Source of the DNA: Mycobacterium paraense
GTDB lineage: Bacteria; Actinomycetota; Actinomycetes; Mycobacteriales; Mycobacteriaceae
Direction of reading: 5' to 3'
Assembly: GCF_002101815.1 (NCBI RefSeq)
Contig: NZ_LQPM01000013.1
Coordinates: 372,001-436,000 of the forward strand
DNA: 64,000 nucleotides
Translations under genes and position numbers: made by a program
The notes under the pieces: model-generated
Told to the model about the DNA's origin: nothing
What the model saw: only the letters and a program-made list of their open reading frames with translations
Databases searched by the model: none
Shown here: piece after piece, positions 17,650 through 31,929 of the stretch
How positions within the stretch are numbered: the first letter of the stretch is position 1
Layout: every line of letters starts with the position of its first letter

Positions 17650-17673
17650 TGTGCCCAGCTCACCGGCCCGCAG

Positions 17674-18414
17674 TCACCCGATTGGGACGGTGCGCCCCAC
17701 GGCGAGATGCCGGCCGGCGTCGAACGTTTCGAAACGCCCAGCGCCCACCACGAACAAGCCGCGTTGCGGCGGCCGGAAGCCCGCCAGCCGGGGTTGCCGC
17801 GGCAACGGCACGACCGGTCCGAGGTCCGCGTCGCGCAGGACGGCGCGAGAGTGCGTCACCGCCCACAACTGCGCGGGGGCGATCATGAACCGCTGGCCGT
17901 TGGGCGCCGTTCCCGATAGCCGCACCCGACCGGCGCGCAGCGTCGGACCGGCGGCCCGGCCCAGGACGGCCAGCACGGTCGGGTTTCGCCATGCGCGCCC
18001 CGGCAGTCGCGTCCCGACGGCGGTCATCAGCCGCGTTGCGGGCGTGGCGCCGAGGTCGACGCGCCAGGCCAGCAACCCGGGGATCTCGATCGACACCGAC
18101 CACGGGGTGACCCAGGCGACGTCGATGTCGCACTGGACCGCGTCGTTGGCGCTCGCCGAGCTGAAGAAGCGGGCGCAGCTCTGCGGGCCCGGCGTGGTCG
18201 CGTAGAAGGTCCACGCCCCGTCCGGGTCGCGGTGCCACACCGACCGGTAACCGGGCGAGAACGAGGTGGCCGGAAAGTCGCGCAACGCCAGGTAATGCCC
18301 GCTGGCGAACGGGAGGCCCATGACGCCGAAACCGACGAATCGTTCGTCGTCGCCGGCGGGCAGGGTGGGATCTCGCAGGACGGCAGTCGCCGCGTCCAAG
18401 GGAGTTTTGCTCAT
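17674..18414 (-). CDS. Conserved hypothetical protein of unknown function
   Basis: The 246-residue soluble protein has no clear signal or membrane segment. It contains SFSPGYRSVWHRDPDGAWTFYAT, CARFFSSASANDAVQCDIDVAW and APAQLWAVTHSRAVLRDADLGPV. The many β-strand-like hydrophobic alternations and Trp/Tyr suggest a β-barrel or ligand-binding fold, but I recognised no family. ATG 18414 was chosen; a longer frame to 18450 has no ribosome site. It lies 24 bases upstream of the HD-GYP-LuxR gene on the same strand, so the two are probably co-transcribed and may be functionally linked. Confidence 0.7.
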   Translation of the reverse strand: MSKTPLDAATAVLRDPTLPAGDDERFVGFGVMGLPFASGHYLALRDFPATSFSPGYRSVWHRDPDGAWTFYATTPGPQSCARFFSSASANDAVQCDIDVAWVTPWSVSIEIPGLLAWRVDLGATPATRLMTAVGTRLPGRAWRNPTVLAVLGRAAGPTLRAGRVRLSGTAPNGQRFMIAPAQLWAVTHSRAVLRDADLGPVVPLPRQPRLAGFRPPQRGLFVVGAGRFETFDAGRHLAVGRTVPIG

Positions 18415-18483
18415 CCCGGAATGCTGCGCGCCCGCGCCGGGCGGGCGCATGGGGCGTCTGCCTCAAATCGGGGTGGGAAGGCC

Positions 18484-21324
<2,841 letters not shown>

Positions 21325-21422
21325 GGTGTTGTCCCCTTTGGGGTAATCCCCTATTGATAGGAGTCTTCTTCTTCGATAAACCGACCCCCATCGTAGGTGA
21401 CGCGCCGCCGATGGCCGCCGTA

Positions 21423-21510
21423 GCGGCGATCGCAAGCGCGGCGCTGCCGCGCGCCGCGGGTCGCCGCCAGTGGACCCCGCGGCGATCGCAAGCGCGGCGC
21501 TGCCGCGCGC
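21423..21510. repeat. Two direct copies of a 32-bp GC-rich sequence
   Basis: Identical 32-bp copies at 21423-21454 and 21479-21510 (core GCGGCGATCGCAAGCGCGGC) are offset by 56 bases between hpf and secA1. Each contains GATCGC and ends in a GC-rich inverted stretch. It resembles a two-unit variable-number tandem repeat. Confidence 0.9.
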
Positions 21511-21521
21511 TGCGGGGCCCG

Positions 21522-22229
21522 TCAGGACAGGCTGATCAGCCCGTAGTCGTAGGCGTGGCGACGGTAGACGACGGACGGCCGCTCGGTCTGCTTGTCGAAG
21601 AACAAGAAGAAGTCGTGCCCCACGCGCTCCATCTCGTAGAGCGCGTCGTCGACCGTCATCGGCTTGGCCTCGTGCTCCTTGGTGCGCACCACACGGCCCG
21701 GCTCGCGTTCGGCGGCGCCGTGCCCGTCGGCGCCGACGCCGTCGTGCTCGTGCGGCCGGACCGGCTCGTTGTTGAACGCCTTGGCCGGTGGCGGGGCGAC
21801 CGCGGTGGCCGCGGCCAGCGACACCGGCGTCTTGTCGCCGTAGTGCACCTTGCGGCGGTCCTTGACGCGGCGCAGCCGGTTCTCCAGCTTGTCGACCGCC
21901 GACTCGAAGGCGGCGTAGAAGCTGTCGGCGCAGGCCTCCGCGCGGCTGACCGGCCCGCGCCCGCGAGCGGTGATCTCCACGCGCTGACAGGACTTGCGCT
22001 GGCGCCGGTTGGGCGCGTGCTTGAGCTCGACGTCGAAAAGGTAGATGGAGCGATCGAATCGTTCGAGGCGGGCGAGTTTTTGCGAGACGTAAATGCGGTA
22101 GTGATCGGGGATTTCGACGTTGCGGCCCTTGAACACGACTTCGGCGCTAAGTGTCGGTTCGGCCGGCCCGGTGGTGTCTGCCGGCGGTTGGTCGAGAATT
22201 TGACCGGAATCCACGGTAAGCCTTGACAT
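21522..22229 (-). CDS. hpf: Long-form ribosome hibernation promoting factor
   Basis: The 235-residue protein has the two-domain long-HPF architecture. The N-terminal S30AE/RaiA domain (about residues 25-125) has [29 protein letters not shown] and EITARGRG, and binds the 30S decoding site. A linker follows. The C-terminal dimerisation domain (about 175-235) has [44 protein letters not shown] and joins two 70S ribosomes. The start is ATG 22229, matching the remembered orthologue ([14 protein letters not shown]). In mycobacteria such factors act in hypoxia and zinc limitation. The 298-base upstream gap presumably holds its stress promoter. Confidence 0.92.
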   Translation of the reverse strand: MSRLTVDSGQILDQPPADTTGPAEPTLSAEVVFKGRNVEIPDHYRIYVSQKLARLERFDRSIYLFDVELKHAPNRRQRKSCQRVEITARGRGPVSRAEACADSFYAAFESAVDKLENRLRRVKDRRKVHYGDKTPVSLAAATAVAPPPAKAFNNEPVRPHEHDGVGADGHGAAEREPGRVVRTKEHEAKPMTVDDALYEMERVGHDFFLFFDKQTERPSVVYRRHAYDYGLISLS

Positions 22230-22527
22230 ACGTGTCAACTCGTTTCCTTTTCCACGTCGCACGCGGTGCGTGCCGGCTTTTATGAAACGCGCCGACGGGG
22301 TGGGAGCGGTTTTGGCCGCAGGCTGCCCGCCGGTGCAAGGTGTCGAATACTCACCCCCTCCACGTATGGCGTTTCAACCTGGGGAATCGCGACGAGTGGG
22401 TCATTACCAGGAAGCCCAGGATGTTCCTGAAGGTTGTTCTCGACGTTAGCTCGTGTTCGCCTTGGGATGCCACTGCTTTCGTACAGCTGTTGCGAGTTCT
22501 TCACATACTCTTGGCGGCCGCACAGCA
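22230..22527. other. Intergenic region between hpf and the comF-like gene
   Basis: These 298 bases hold no convincing gene. The promoter and leader of hpf must lie here, read on the reverse strand. Sequence with weak resemblance to stress-sigma promoters was seen but is not good enough to call. Confidence 0.6.
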
Positions 22528-23160
22528 TCACGCGGCCGCGATCGCCAGCACCGCCGCCACGCGTACCCCCGCGGCGCGCAGGGTCCGCACCGACTCGCGC
22601 GCCGTCGCCCCCGTCGTGACGATGTCGTCGACGACGACGACCTCCGTGCCGGGCGGGCGACCGCACAACACCACCCGGCCCGCGATGTTGCGTTCGCGCG
22701 CCGACGTGCCGAGCCCCACGGAGTCGCGGACCAGCGCCCGCATCCGCAAGGCCTGCGCGACGGCGATGTCCGGGTGTCCGGTCACGGCGGCGCGGGCCAG
22801 CCGGGCGACCGGGTCCCCGCCGCGACGGCGCGCCGCCGTGCGCCGCGTCGGCGCGGGCACCAGCGTCAGCGGCGTCTCGACCATCCCCCACGCCAGCAGC
22901 CGGTGTACCCCGAGGGCCAGCGCCCGGGCCAGCGGCACCACCAGGTCGGCGCGCCCGTGCTCCTTGCACGCGAGGATCGCCCGGCGCCTCGCGCCGGCGT
23001 AGCGGCCCAGCGCGAACACCGGCGCCGCCGGGTCGACCCGCGGGGTGACGACGTGCGGCTCGTCGGGCCTGACGGCGAGCTCGGCCGCGCAGGCGTCGCA
23101 CCAGCGGGTCGACGGCGCCCCGCAGCCGCCGCATTCCAGCGGCAGGATGAGGTCGAGCAC
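22528..23160 (-). CDS. ComF-family phosphoribosyltransferase-like protein
   Basis: The 210-residue protein starts with a Cys4-type zinc site (ECGGCGAPSTRWCDAC). It ends in a type I phosphoribosyltransferase domain, whose PRPP loop is readable as VVVVDDIVTTGATARES. The middle carries KEHGRADLVVPLARAL and RRGGDPVARLARAA. ComF proteins assist DNA uptake in competent bacteria, but in mycobacteria the role is unknown and may be nucleotide salvage. The start is GTG 23160. It is 38 bases downstream of lpqB, likely within the same transcript as the mtrAB-lpqB genes. Confidence 0.85.
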   Translation of the reverse strand: MLDLILPLECGGCGAPSTRWCDACAAELAVRPDEPHVVTPRVDPAAPVFALGRYAGARRRAILACKEHGRADLVVPLARALALGVHRLLAWGMVETPLTLVPAPTRRTAARRRGGDPVARLARAAVTGHPDIAVAQALRMRALVRDSVGLGTSARERNIAGRVVLCGRPPGTEVVVVDDIVTTGATARESVRTLRAAGVRVAAVLAIAAA

Positions 23161-23198
23161 GCTGCCAGTGTGTCGGGCGGGACCGACATCGGGCCGTG

Positions 23199-24965
23199 CT
23201 AGCCCGGCAGCACCGGCGCCGCGCCCGGGACGCTCAACCCGGACACCTCCGACCAGCTCTGCTGGCTTTCGGGCGCCGACGCCGAATACTGCAGCACCCC
23301 CTGCGGGGAGGCGACGTACACGGCCGACGGGTTGGCCGCGACCGTCGTCACCGGGATCTGCAGGCCGCGGGACGGCGCGTCGGAGTTCACCCCGTCGAGG
23401 TTGACGTAGGACACCGGGTGGCTGGCGTCGGTGCGGGTCACCACGATGTCGTCACCGGTGCGCCAGGACAGCGAGACCACCGAGTTGCCCAGCCCGAAAC
23501 CCAGCCGGCGCGGGTACGTCAGCGCGTACTGCCCCGCCTGCGTCTGCTCCACGCCGGCGAGGATCACCTGGCCGTTGATTACCATCGCGGCGCGCGTCGA
23601 ATCGCGGGACAGCTGCAGGTCGGTGATCGGCCCGGGGAAGCTGGCCGCCACCAGCGCGGAATCCACCGGGATCCGCGCGGGCTGGCCGGACGCCGGCTCC
23701 TGAATCGCGCGCAGCACGTTGTTGTTGTCCACCACCACCCAGACGGCGTCGTCGAGCGACCAGCTGGGCCGGGTCAGGCTGTGCCCGTCGGCGGACTGGA
23801 CGGCCTCGCCGCCCAGGTCCCCGATCCACAGCGACGCCGCCTGGTCCGGGGCGCCGCGGCGCAGCGTCACCACCGACGCCACCTGCCGCCCGCTGCGCGA
23901 CAGCGCGGCGCCGGTCTGATCGCCCATCCGCCCGAAGGCCCCCGCCACGGTGTTGATGTGCTGCCCGTCCAGCCCGGCCAGAGACCCGTTGACCAGCGCG
24001 TGCAGCCCCGCCCCCGCGCCGTCGGCCACGCCCGGGTCGGTGGCCGCGACGTCGGAGGTGGTCCACCCCTCGGCGAACCGGTCGTCCAGCGGCGCGCCGT
24101 CGGCGTTGATCACGTACGGGCCGCGGATGTCCGCCCGGGCCAGCGTCCAAATGATCTGTGCGGCAAGCAATTGCCGGCTGTGCGGATCGGTGGTGGACAG
24201 TTTCTCCAGGTCGACGCGGGCGCCGCCGTAGCCGAGCCCGATGCCGTTCTTGCCGCCGTCGGCCCGGGTCACCGGCCCGCGCAACCGCAGCGGCGGGGCG
24301 AGCAGGTTGCGCACCGTGTGGGCCATCTCGGGCCGCGGGCCGGCCAGCATCTTGGACACCAGCTCGGTGGCCAGCTGGTCATGGTCGGCCACCGCGACGT
24401 AGCGGGGATCGGGAACCACGGTCTTGCCGGTCGGGTCGGCGAAGTACAGCGTGTTGCGTTTGTAGGTCTCCTGGAACTGCTGCCAGTCCAGGAACACCCC
24501 GTTGGGCAGGCGGTCGATCCGCCAGCCGCCGGACGTCTTGACCAACTCGATCGGACCCGGGTCCGGCAGCACGCCCTCGGCGGTTTCGAACACCCCCACA
24601 TCGGACAGCGAGCCAAGGATGTCCGCGCGCATGGTGGCCGAAACCCGTTCGGCGCCACGGGTTTCCACGAACACCACGTGGTCGATCAGCAGGGCGCTAC
24701 CGGCGTCGTCCCACGCGTTGGACGCCGACTGGGTGAGGAATTGCCGCGCCGCCAGGTGCCGGTTCGCCGGATCGGCTGTGGCCTTGAGGAATTCGCGCAG
24801 CAACACGTCGGGATCCATGCCCGGGGTGGGCTTGGGCAGGTTCGACGGGGCGGGCCGTTCGACGGTGCCGATGGCCTGCGGGGCCGACGCGCTGGGCACC
24901 CCGGCGCACCCGCCGAGCAGCACCGCGAAGAACAAGAGCGCAACGACTTTGCGCCACGGCCGCAT
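23199..24965 (-). CDS. lpqB: Lipoprotein LpqB, partner of MtrB
   Basis: The 588-residue lipoprotein has a signal peptide (residues 1-20) and lipobox LLGGCAG (Cys near residue 22). It is followed by a GerMN-like domain (about 60-250, with [23 protein letters not shown]) and a C-terminal β-propeller-like domain (about 300-570, with repeated W/G-rich blades such as [18 protein letters not shown]). LpqB contacts the MtrB sensor on the outer membrane face and tunes MtrA signalling and cell division. ATG 24965 overlaps the mtrB stop by one base (TGATG), so translation is coupled. Confidence 0.95.
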   Translation of the reverse strand: MRPWRKVVALLFFAVLLGGCAGVPSASAPQAIGTVERPAPSNLPKPTPGMDPDVLLREFLKATADPANRHLAARQFLTQSASNAWDDAGSALLIDHVVFVETRGAERVSATMRADILGSLSDVGVFETAEGVLPDPGPIELVKTSGGWRIDRLPNGVFLDWQQFQETYKRNTLYFADPTGKTVVPDPRYVAVADHDQLATELVSKMLAGPRPEMAHTVRNLLAPPLRLRGPVTRADGGKNGIGLGYGGARVDLEKLSTTDPHSRQLLAAQIIWTLARADIRGPYVINADGAPLDDRFAEGWTTSDVAATDPGVADGAGAGLHALVNGSLAGLDGQHINTVAGAFGRMGDQTGAALSRSGRQVASVVTLRRGAPDQAASLWIGDLGGEAVQSADGHSLTRPSWSLDDAVWVVVDNNNVLRAIQEPASGQPARIPVDSALVAASFPGPITDLQLSRDSTRAAMVINGQVILAGVEQTQAGQYALTYPRRLGFGLGNSVVSLSWRTGDDIVVTRTDASHPVSYVNLDGVNSDAPSRGLQIPVTTVAANPSAVYVASPQGVLQYSASAPESQQSWSEVSGLSVPGAAPVLPG

Positions 24966-26638
24966 CAGGCGCCCCTCTCGGCCGGTTCGCGTTGGCGCGC
25001 CTTGCGGTCGGGGGCGGTCGGCTCCGGGGCGGGCTGCGGGATGGGCTTGAGCGGCAGCGGGCTGGTGGTGACCTTGTGCCCGCGGACCAGGGGCAGCGTC
25101 AGTCGGAAGCAGGCCCCCTGGCCGGGCTCGCCCCACGCCTCCAGCCGGCCTTGGTGCAGCCGCGCGTCCTCGACGCTGATCGCGAGGCCGAGCCCGGTGC
25201 CGCCGGATCGGCGCACCCGCGACGGGTCCGAGCGCCAGAACCGGCTGAACACCAGCTTCTCCTCGCCCGGTCGCAGCCCGACTCCGTAGTCGCGAACGGT
25301 CACCGCGACGGTGTCCTCGTCGGCGCCCATCCGGATGTCGACCGGCTTGTGCTCGGCGTGGTCGATGGCGTTGGCGATCAGGTTGCGCAGGATGCGCTCC
25401 ACCCGGCGCGGGTCGACCTCGGCGATCACCTCTTCGGACGGCATGTCCACCCGCAACTCGATGCCGGCCTCCTCGGCCAGGTGGCCCACGTTGCCGAGCG
25501 CGCTTTGCACGGTGGTGCGCAGGTCCACCGCCTCGACGGACAGCTCGGCCACACCGGCGTCGTGCCGGGAGATCTCCAGCAGGTCGTTGAGCAGCGTCTC
25601 GAACCGGTCCAGCTCGTTGACCATCAGCTCGGTGGACCGGGCCAGCGTCGGGTCGAGGTCGGCGCTGTGGTCGTAGATCAGGTCGGCGGCCATCCGCACG
25701 GTGGTGAGCGGCGTGCGCAGCTCGTGGCTGACGTCGGAGGTGAACCGGCGCTGCAGGTTGCCGAACTCCTCCAGCTGGGTGATCTGCCGGGACAGGCTCT
25801 CGGCCATGTCGTTGAACGACACGGCGAGCCGCGCCATGTCGTCCTCGCCGCGCACCGGCATCCGCTCGGACAGGTGGCCCTCGGCGAACCGCTCGGCGAT
25901 CCGCGACGCCGAGCGGACCGGCACCACCACCTGGCGCGAGACCAGCAGCGCGATCCCGGCGAGCAGCACCAGCAGCACGGCGCCGCCGGTGATCATCGTG
26001 CCGCGCACCAGCTGGATGGTGGCCTGCTCGTTCTTCAGCGGGAAGATCAGATACAGCTCAACGTTGGCCACCTGCGAGGACGTCGGGGTCCCGACGATCA
26101 GCGCCGGCCCCGAGAAGCCGTCGGTATGCACGGTCGCGTACTGGTAGGCCGCCTGCCCGGCCTTGATGAAGCCGCGCAACGAGCTGGGCACCTGGTCGAC
26201 GGGCCCCGCCGTGCTGGCGGCGCGGGGGCCGTCGCCCGGCACCATCAGCACCGCGTCGAAGGCCCCGGCCAGCCCGGCGCCCGAGGCGGTGTCGGTCTTC
26301 GAGGTCAAGGTGTTGCGGGCCAGCTGCAGGCTGCTGTCCAGCGACCGGGTCTCCTCGCCGTTGACGATCCCGCCGACGGTGGTGCGCGCCCGCTCGATCT
26401 GCTCGATGGCGGCCCTGACCTTGACGTCCAGCACCCGGTTGGTGACCTGGCTGGTCAGTACGAAGCCGAGCGCGAGGATCACGGCCAGTGACAGCCCAAG
26501 CGTCAGCGCCACGACTCGCAGCTGTAGCGATCGACGCCAGGCAACCCCCACGGCTCGACTCAACGCACCCATGCCGCGGGTCATGGGGCCAGAGCGCCCC
26601 CAACGGCTCCTCGTGCGTCGCGGCGAGCGCCAGATCAC
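24965..26638 (-). CDS. mtrB: Sensor histidine kinase MtrB
   Basis: The 557-residue kinase has two membrane segments (about residues 40-62 and 212-232) flanking an extracytoplasmic sensor. A HAMP domain follows ([23 protein letters not shown]), then DHp with the phospho-acceptor His in [13 protein letters not shown], and an ATPase domain with [22 protein letters not shown] and GGTGLGLAI. It pairs with MtrA to control septation, DNA replication and wall hydrolases. GTG 26638 overlaps the mtrA stop by four bases. The Pro-rich tail ([17 protein letters not shown]) is typical of mycobacterial MtrB. Confidence 0.96.
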   Translation of the reverse strand: MIWRSPRRTRSRWGRSGPMTRGMGALSRAVGVAWRRSLQLRVVALTLGLSLAVILALGFVLTSQVTNRVLDVKVRAAIEQIERARTTVGGIVNGEETRSLDSSLQLARNTLTSKTDTASGAGLAGAFDAVLMVPGDGPRAASTAGPVDQVPSSLRGFIKAGQAAYQYATVHTDGFSGPALIVGTPTSSQVANVELYLIFPLKNEQATIQLVRGTMITGGAVLLVLLAGIALLVSRQVVVPVRSASRIAERFAEGHLSERMPVRGEDDMARLAVSFNDMAESLSRQITQLEEFGNLQRRFTSDVSHELRTPLTTVRMAADLIYDHSADLDPTLARSTELMVNELDRFETLLNDLLEISRHDAGVAELSVEAVDLRTTVQSALGNVGHLAEEAGIELRVDMPSEEVIAEVDPRRVERILRNLIANAIDHAEHKPVDIRMGADEDTVAVTVRDYGVGLRPGEEKLVFSRFWRSDPSRVRRSGGTGLGLAISVEDARLHQGRLEAWGEPGQGACFRLTLPLVRGHKVTTSPLPLKPIPQPAPEPTAPDRKARQREPAERGA

Positions 26639-27321
26639 GGAGGTCCGGCCTTGTATCCCACTCCTCGAACGGTCAACACCACAGTCGGGTTCTCAGGGTC
26701 TTTCTCGACCTTGGCCCGCAGACGCTGGACGTGCACGTTCACCAGGCGGGTGTCCGCCGGGTGCCGATAGCCCCACACCTGTTCGAGCAGCACATCACGA
26801 GTAAACACCTGGCGCGGTTTGCGTGCCAGCGCGACCAACAGGTCGAACTCCAGTGGTGTGAGGGAGATCTGCTCGCCGTTGCGGGTGACCTTGTGCGCCG
26901 GCACGTCGATGTCGACGTCGGCGATCGACAGCATCTCGGCGGGCTCGTCGTCGTTGCGGCGCAGCCGCGCGCGCACCCGGGCGACCAGCTCCTTGGGCTT
27001 GAACGGCTTCATGATGTAGTCGTCGGCGCCCGACTCCAGGCCGAGCACCACGTCCACGGTGTCGGTCTTGGCGGTGAGCATGACGATCGGGACGCCGGAG
27101 TCGGCACGGAGCACGCGGCACACGTCGATGCCGTTCATGCCCGGCAGCATCAGGTCCAGCAGCACCAGATCGGGGCGCAACTCGCGCACCGCGGTCAGCG
27201 CCTGAGTGCCGTCGCCGATAACCGCTGTGTCGAAGCCCTCCCCACGCAGCACGATAGTGAGCATCTCGGCCAGCGAAGCGTCGTCGTCGACGACCAGAAT
27301 CCTTTGCCTCATGGAGTCCAT
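26635..27321 (-). CDS. mtrA: Response regulator MtrA
   Basis: The 228-residue OmpR/PhoB-type regulator is essential in M. tuberculosis. The receiver domain (residues 1-120) has acidic residues VDDD at 11-14, the phosphorylation site Asp56 in LLDLMLPG, Thr in MLTAKTD and Lys in MKPFKPKEL. The C-terminal winged helix (about 130-228) has [32 protein letters not shown]. The sequence is nearly identical to the M. tuberculosis protein as I remember it. The start is ATG 27321. It leads the mtrA-mtrB-lpqB operon, so the promoter must lie in the 80-base gap after tmk. Confidence 0.97.
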   Translation of the reverse strand: MDSMRQRILVVDDDASLAEMLTIVLRGEGFDTAVIGDGTQALTAVRELRPDLVLLDLMLPGMNGIDVCRVLRADSGVPIVMLTAKTDTVDVVLGLESGADDYIMKPFKPKELVARVRARLRRNDDEPAEMLSIADVDIDVPAHKVTRNGEQISLTPLEFDLLVALARKPRQVFTRDVLLEQVWGYRHPADTRLVNVHVQRLRAKVEKDPENPTVVLTVRGVGYKAGPP

Positions 27322-27401
27322 GGTGTCACCAGATCGGGACAAATTCGGCGCACCACACGGGCGTTTCGTGCCCGATACCGCCAAATCGTGACAAATCTGT
27401 G

Positions 27402-28034
27402 CTACTCGGCGGTCAAAGTCGTGGCCAGCGCGCCCGGATCGACGTCGGCGTCGACGACGAGCCAACGCCCGCACCAGCCCGCGGCGGCCAGCTCAGCGTA
27501 GACCGCGCCGGTGCGCCGCTGCAGTTCGTCGTCGCGTTCGTAGCTGTCGCGCGGCCGGCCCGGCTCGTGCTCGGCGCGGTGCCGGGCCCGCCGCCCCGCG
27601 AGCTCGGCGGGGACCGCGAGCAGCACCTGCCAGTCGGGCGCGGGCAGCGCCAGCCGCTGGTATTCGAGGCGATGGACCCAGGCGACCGCCTCCCCCGCCG
27701 CGCCCTCGCGCAGCCGCGCCGCGCTGTAGGCCGCGTTGGAGGCCACGTAGCGATCCATGATCACCACGTCGTAATCGCGGCGCAGGCCCTCGATCTCGCC
27801 GATGGCCCCGGCACGGTCGAGCGCGAAGAGCATCGCCATCGCATACACCGACGACGCGAGGTCACCGTGCTCGCCGTGCAGCGCCTCGGCCGCGACGTCG
27901 GCGGTCACCGATCGGCCGTAGCGCGGGAAGGCCAGCGTGGCCACCGACATCCCGGCGGACTCGAAGGCCTTCTGCAATCCCGCCGACAAGGTCCGCTTGC
28001 CCGCGCCGTCGACGCCCTCGATCGCGATCAGCAC
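27402..28034 (-). CDS. tmk: Thymidylate kinase
   Basis: The 210-residue enzyme phosphorylates dTMP to dTDP. The P-loop is EGVDGAGKRT (residues 6-15), followed by the substrate-binding FPRYG and the DRY motif (MDRYVASNAAYSAAR) with the Asn-Ala-Ala-Tyr dTMP contacts of mycobacterial TMPK. The lid region RARHRAEHEPGRPRDSYERD is present. The start is GTG 28034. It sits between sahH and mtrA on the same strand, but a strong hairpin after sahH suggests it is transcribed separately. Confidence 0.95.
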   Translation of the reverse strand: MLIAIEGVDGAGKRTLSAGLQKAFESAGMSVATLAFPRYGRSVTADVAAEALHGEHGDLASSVYAMAMLFALDRAGAIGEIEGLRRDYDVVIMDRYVASNAAYSAARLREGAAGEAVAWVHRLEYQRLALPAPDWQVLLAVPAELAGRRARHRAEHEPGRPRDSYERDDELQRRTGAVYAELAAAGWCGRWLVVDADVDPGALATTLTAE

Positions 28035-28058
28035 GGCGCGAGCCTAGCGGCCGCGCGT

Positions 28059-28114
28059 CGAGCGTGAAACTGCTGCGAATTTCTTGCCAAATTCTCGCAA
28101 CAGCTTCACGCTCG
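28059..28114 (-). terminator. Imperfect hairpin downstream of sahH
   Basis: The outer arms CGAGCGTGAA (28059-28068) and TTCACGCTCG (28105-28114) are perfect. Inner arms continue with a few mismatches. It starts 13 bases past the sahH stop on the reverse strand. The CACGCTCG end also occurs in the hairpin after desA3, so both may belong to one dispersed family. There is no U-run. Confidence 0.6.
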
Positions 28115-28126
28115 GCGATCGAAGGC

Positions 28127-29599
<1,473 letters not shown>

Positions 29600-29685
29600 G
29601 GCGTTGCGCTTCCTTCTTATGGCTTGAGTGTTCCCAGCAGTACTTAGCTTAGGTATGTTCTTGCGCCACTGTAGTCGCCGAGCGC

Positions 29686-30312
29686 TCAGGGGATATCGAT
29701 GACCCCGTGCCGCTCCGCGAACGGCGTCATGAGCCTGGCGAGGTCCGCCGCGACGTCGTGATCGGCCTCCGGCGGCATCGACACGTAGCTCAGCGCGAGC
29801 CGCACGATGGCGCGCGCCAGCACGCCGGCGTCCTCGTCGCTGGCGGCCACCCAGCTCTGGGTCAACGACGTGGTCAGGCGGGTCGACGCCCGGGTGATGA
29901 TGGGCGCGCTGTCGGTGGTGATGAGCTGCAGCAGGTCGGGCTTGGCGACGCCGGTCAGCAGGGAGATCACCAGCGGGTCGGCCGCGGACTCGGCGAAGAA
30001 CGACCGGAAGCCCTGCAGGAACGCCTCGTAGAGGTGGCCGACGTTGGCGTCGATCGCGCCGCCGACCGCGTCGACCAGGCGGTCGGCCAGGCGCAGGGCG
30101 TAGCCCTGGGCCAGGCCCTGGCGCGAGCCGAACTCGTTGTAGATGGTCTGCCGGCTGATGCCCGCGGCGCGGGCCACGTCCGCCAGCGTGATGGCAGACC
30201 AGTCCCGGGCCAGCAGCAGGTCCCGCATCGCGTCGAGCACCGAGTCGCGCAGCAGGACGCGCGACGCCTCCGCGTACGGCATCCGCTTCACAGGCGCGAC
30301 TGTAACGCTCAC
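29686..30312 (-). CDS. TetR-family regulator of the alkB-rubredoxin operon (Rv3249c-like)
   Basis: The 208-residue protein has an N-terminal TetR helix-turn-helix (about residues 20-65: [43 protein letters not shown]). An all-helical ligand-binding C-terminal domain follows. The GTG 30312 start overlaps the rubB stop as GTGA. It is the last gene of a four-gene chain alkB-rubA-rubB-tetR joined by 4-base overlaps, so it should report on and repress the alkane-oxidation genes. The ligand is not visible from sequence and may be a fatty acyl or alkane compound. Confidence 0.9.
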   Translation of the reverse strand: MSVTVAPVKRMPYAEASRVLLRDSVLDAMRDLLLARDWSAITLADVARAAGISRQTIYNEFGSRQGLAQGYALRLADRLVDAVGGAIDANVGHLYEAFLQGFRSFFAESAADPLVISLLTGVAKPDLLQLITTDSAPIITRASTRLTTSLTQSWVAASDEDAGVLARAIVRLALSYVSMPPEADHDVAADLARLMTPFAERHGVIDIP

Positions 30313-30491
30313 GGTCGCGCCACCTCCACCATCTCGAAGTCGGACTTCGCCGCGCCGCAGTCCGGGCAGCTCCAGTCCTCGGGGATGTCGTCCCAGCGGG
30401 TGCCAGGCGCGATGCCGTCCTCCGGCCAGCCCAGCGCCTCGTCGTACTCGAACCCGCACTGGATGCAGCGGAACAGCCTGTAGTCACTCAT
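30309..30491 (-). CDS. rubB: Rubredoxin
   Basis: The 60-residue protein has the two CxxC iron knuckles: CIQC (in [14 protein letters not shown]) and CPDC (in [14 protein letters not shown]). The intervening region DIPEDWSCP is typical of the AlkG2-type rubredoxins that reduce alkane hydroxylase. It overlaps rubA upstream and the tetR gene downstream by 4 bases each, forming a tight translational chain. Confidence 0.95.
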   Translation of the reverse strand: MSDYRLFRCIQCGFEYDEALGWPEDGIAPGTRWDDIPEDWSCPDCGAAKSDFEMVEVARP

Positions 30492-30661
30492 GCGTTGGCT
30501 CCTTGTCTCTCGAAGTCGACCTTCTCGCGCACCGCGCAATCGGGGCAGCACCAGTCGTCGGGGATGTCGCCGAAGGGCGTGCCCGCGGGAAACCCTTCCC
30601 GCGGAGCGCCTTTCGCTTCGTCGTACACGTAGTCGCAGCCCGGGCAGCGGTAGGCGCTCAT
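30488..30661 (-). CDS. rubA: Rubredoxin
   Basis: The 57-residue iron protein has knuckles CPGC (in [15 protein letters not shown]) and CPDC (in [15 protein letters not shown]). The extra Cys before the second knuckle (WCCPDC) is an AlkG1-like trait. AlkG1-type proteins often cannot replace AlkG2-type ones, so the pair may not be redundant. It overlaps alkB by 4 bases. Confidence 0.94.
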   Translation of the reverse strand: MSAYRCPGCDYVYDEAKGAPREGFPAGTPFGDIPDDWCCPDCAVREKVDFERQGANA

Positions 30662-31896
30662 GCGCTCACCGCGTAGCGCGCCAGCACCCGGTCGCGGACC
30701 CGCGGGTGGATGTTGACCTTGGTGATGTCGCCGTCGTAATGGGACAGCACCCGATGGTCCATCACCTTGCGCCACAGCGGCGGGAAGTAGGTCAGCGAGA
30801 TCATCGACGCGTACCCGCTGGGCAGGTTGGGCGAGCCCTCGATGCTGCGCAGCGTCTGGTAGCGCCGGGTCGGGTTGGCATGGTGATCGCTGTGCCGCTG
30901 CAGGTGGTAGAGGAACAGGTTCGTCACGATGTGGTCGGAGTTCCAGCTGTGCACCGGGGCGCACCGCTCGTAGCGGGCTTTCCCGGAAGGCGAGTCGAGC
31001 TTCTGCCGCAGCAGGCCGTAGTGCTCGAGGTAGTTGACCGCCTCCAGCAGGCTGAACCCGAACACCGCCTGGATGATCACGAATCCGATGAGCGCCGGGC
31101 CGAAGAAGGCGATCAGCGCGCCCCACAGCACCACCGACATCGCCCAGGCGTTGAGCACGTCGTTGCCCGGGTAGGTCCGGGGATCCCAGGGGTTCTTGTT
31201 CAGCCGGCGCAGCCGCTGGGCCTCCAGCCGCAACGCCGAACGCAGGCTCCCGAAGACGCTGCGCGGCAGGAATTCCCAGAACGTCTCGCCGAAGCGCGCC
31301 GACGCCGGGTCTTCGGGAGTGGACACCCGCACGTGGTGACCGCGGTTGTGCTCGATGTAGAAGTGGCCGTAGCAGGACTGCGCCAGGGTGAGCTTGGACA
31401 GCCACCGCTCCAGCGACTCCTTCTTGTGCCCCATCTCGTGGGCCGTGTTGATCCCGACCCCGCCGAGGACCCCGACCGACAGCGCCACGCCCAGCTTGCC
31501 GGCCCAGCCCAGTCCCCCTTCAGAACCAGCCGGGAAGCCGAGCCAGCTCAGGTCGGACGCGGTGAACAGGTAGGCGCCCAGGAGCACGCTGAGGTATTGG
31601 AACGGGAGGTAGACGTAGGTGCAGCGGCGGTAGTACTTGTCGTTCTCCAGGCGCTCCATCACCTCGTCGGGCGGGTTCTGACCGTCGGGGCCGAACCGCA
31701 CGTCGAGGAGCGGCAGCAGGATGTAGAGCAGGATCGGCCCGATCCACAGCGGCACCTGCGCGGCGGCGTGCCAGCCGAACCGGTTCAGCGCCCAGACGAT
31801 CGGCAGCATCACGAAGAGCGCGGTCGGGGCGATCAGTCCCATGAGCCACAGATGGCGCTTGCGGTCCCGCCAGGTCGCCGCTTCGAGTGTCGTCAT
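30658..31896 (-). CDS. alkB: Alkane 1-monooxygenase (membrane di-iron)
   Basis: The 412-residue membrane enzyme hydroxylates the terminal carbon of medium-chain alkanes, receiving electrons from the rubredoxins encoded directly after it. The His motifs are [26 protein letters not shown] and [16 protein letters not shown], with the AlkB signature [10 protein letters not shown]. About six membrane segments are visible. The start is ATG 31896, with GGAGG 10 bases upstream. A 21-bp inverted repeat lies 34-94 bases upstream, between this gene and the transporter gene. Confidence 0.95.
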   Translation of the reverse strand: MTTLEAATWRDRKRHLWLMGLIAPTALFVMLPIVWALNRFGWHAAAQVPLWIGPILLYILLPLLDVRFGPDGQNPPDEVMERLENDKYYRRCTYVYLPFQYLSVLLGAYLFTASDLSWLGFPAGSEGGLGWAGKLGVALSVGVLGGVGINTAHEMGHKKESLERWLSKLTLAQSCYGHFYIEHNRGHHVRVSTPEDPASARFGETFWEFLPRSVFGSLRSALRLEAQRLRRLNKNPWDPRTYPGNDVLNAWAMSVVLWGALIAFFGPALIGFVIIQAVFGFSLLEAVNYLEHYGLLRQKLDSPSGKARYERCAPVHSWNSDHIVTNLFLYHLQRHSDHHANPTRRYQTLRSIEGSPNLPSGYASMISLTYFPPLWRKVMDHRVLSHYDGDITKVNIHPRVRDRVLARYAVSA

Positions 31897-31929
31897 AGGA
31901 CCAAACCTCCGTGTGGGTCGTGGAGCTTC

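Noticed and set aside
22340..22400. A stress sigma-factor promoter (SigF-like) upstream of hpf
   Set aside because: The -35 and -10 words match too loosely to claim; transcript mapping would be needed.
29645..29665. TTAGCTTAGG near sahH as an IdeR box
   Set aside because: Only the first ten bases fit; the second half of the palindrome is missing.
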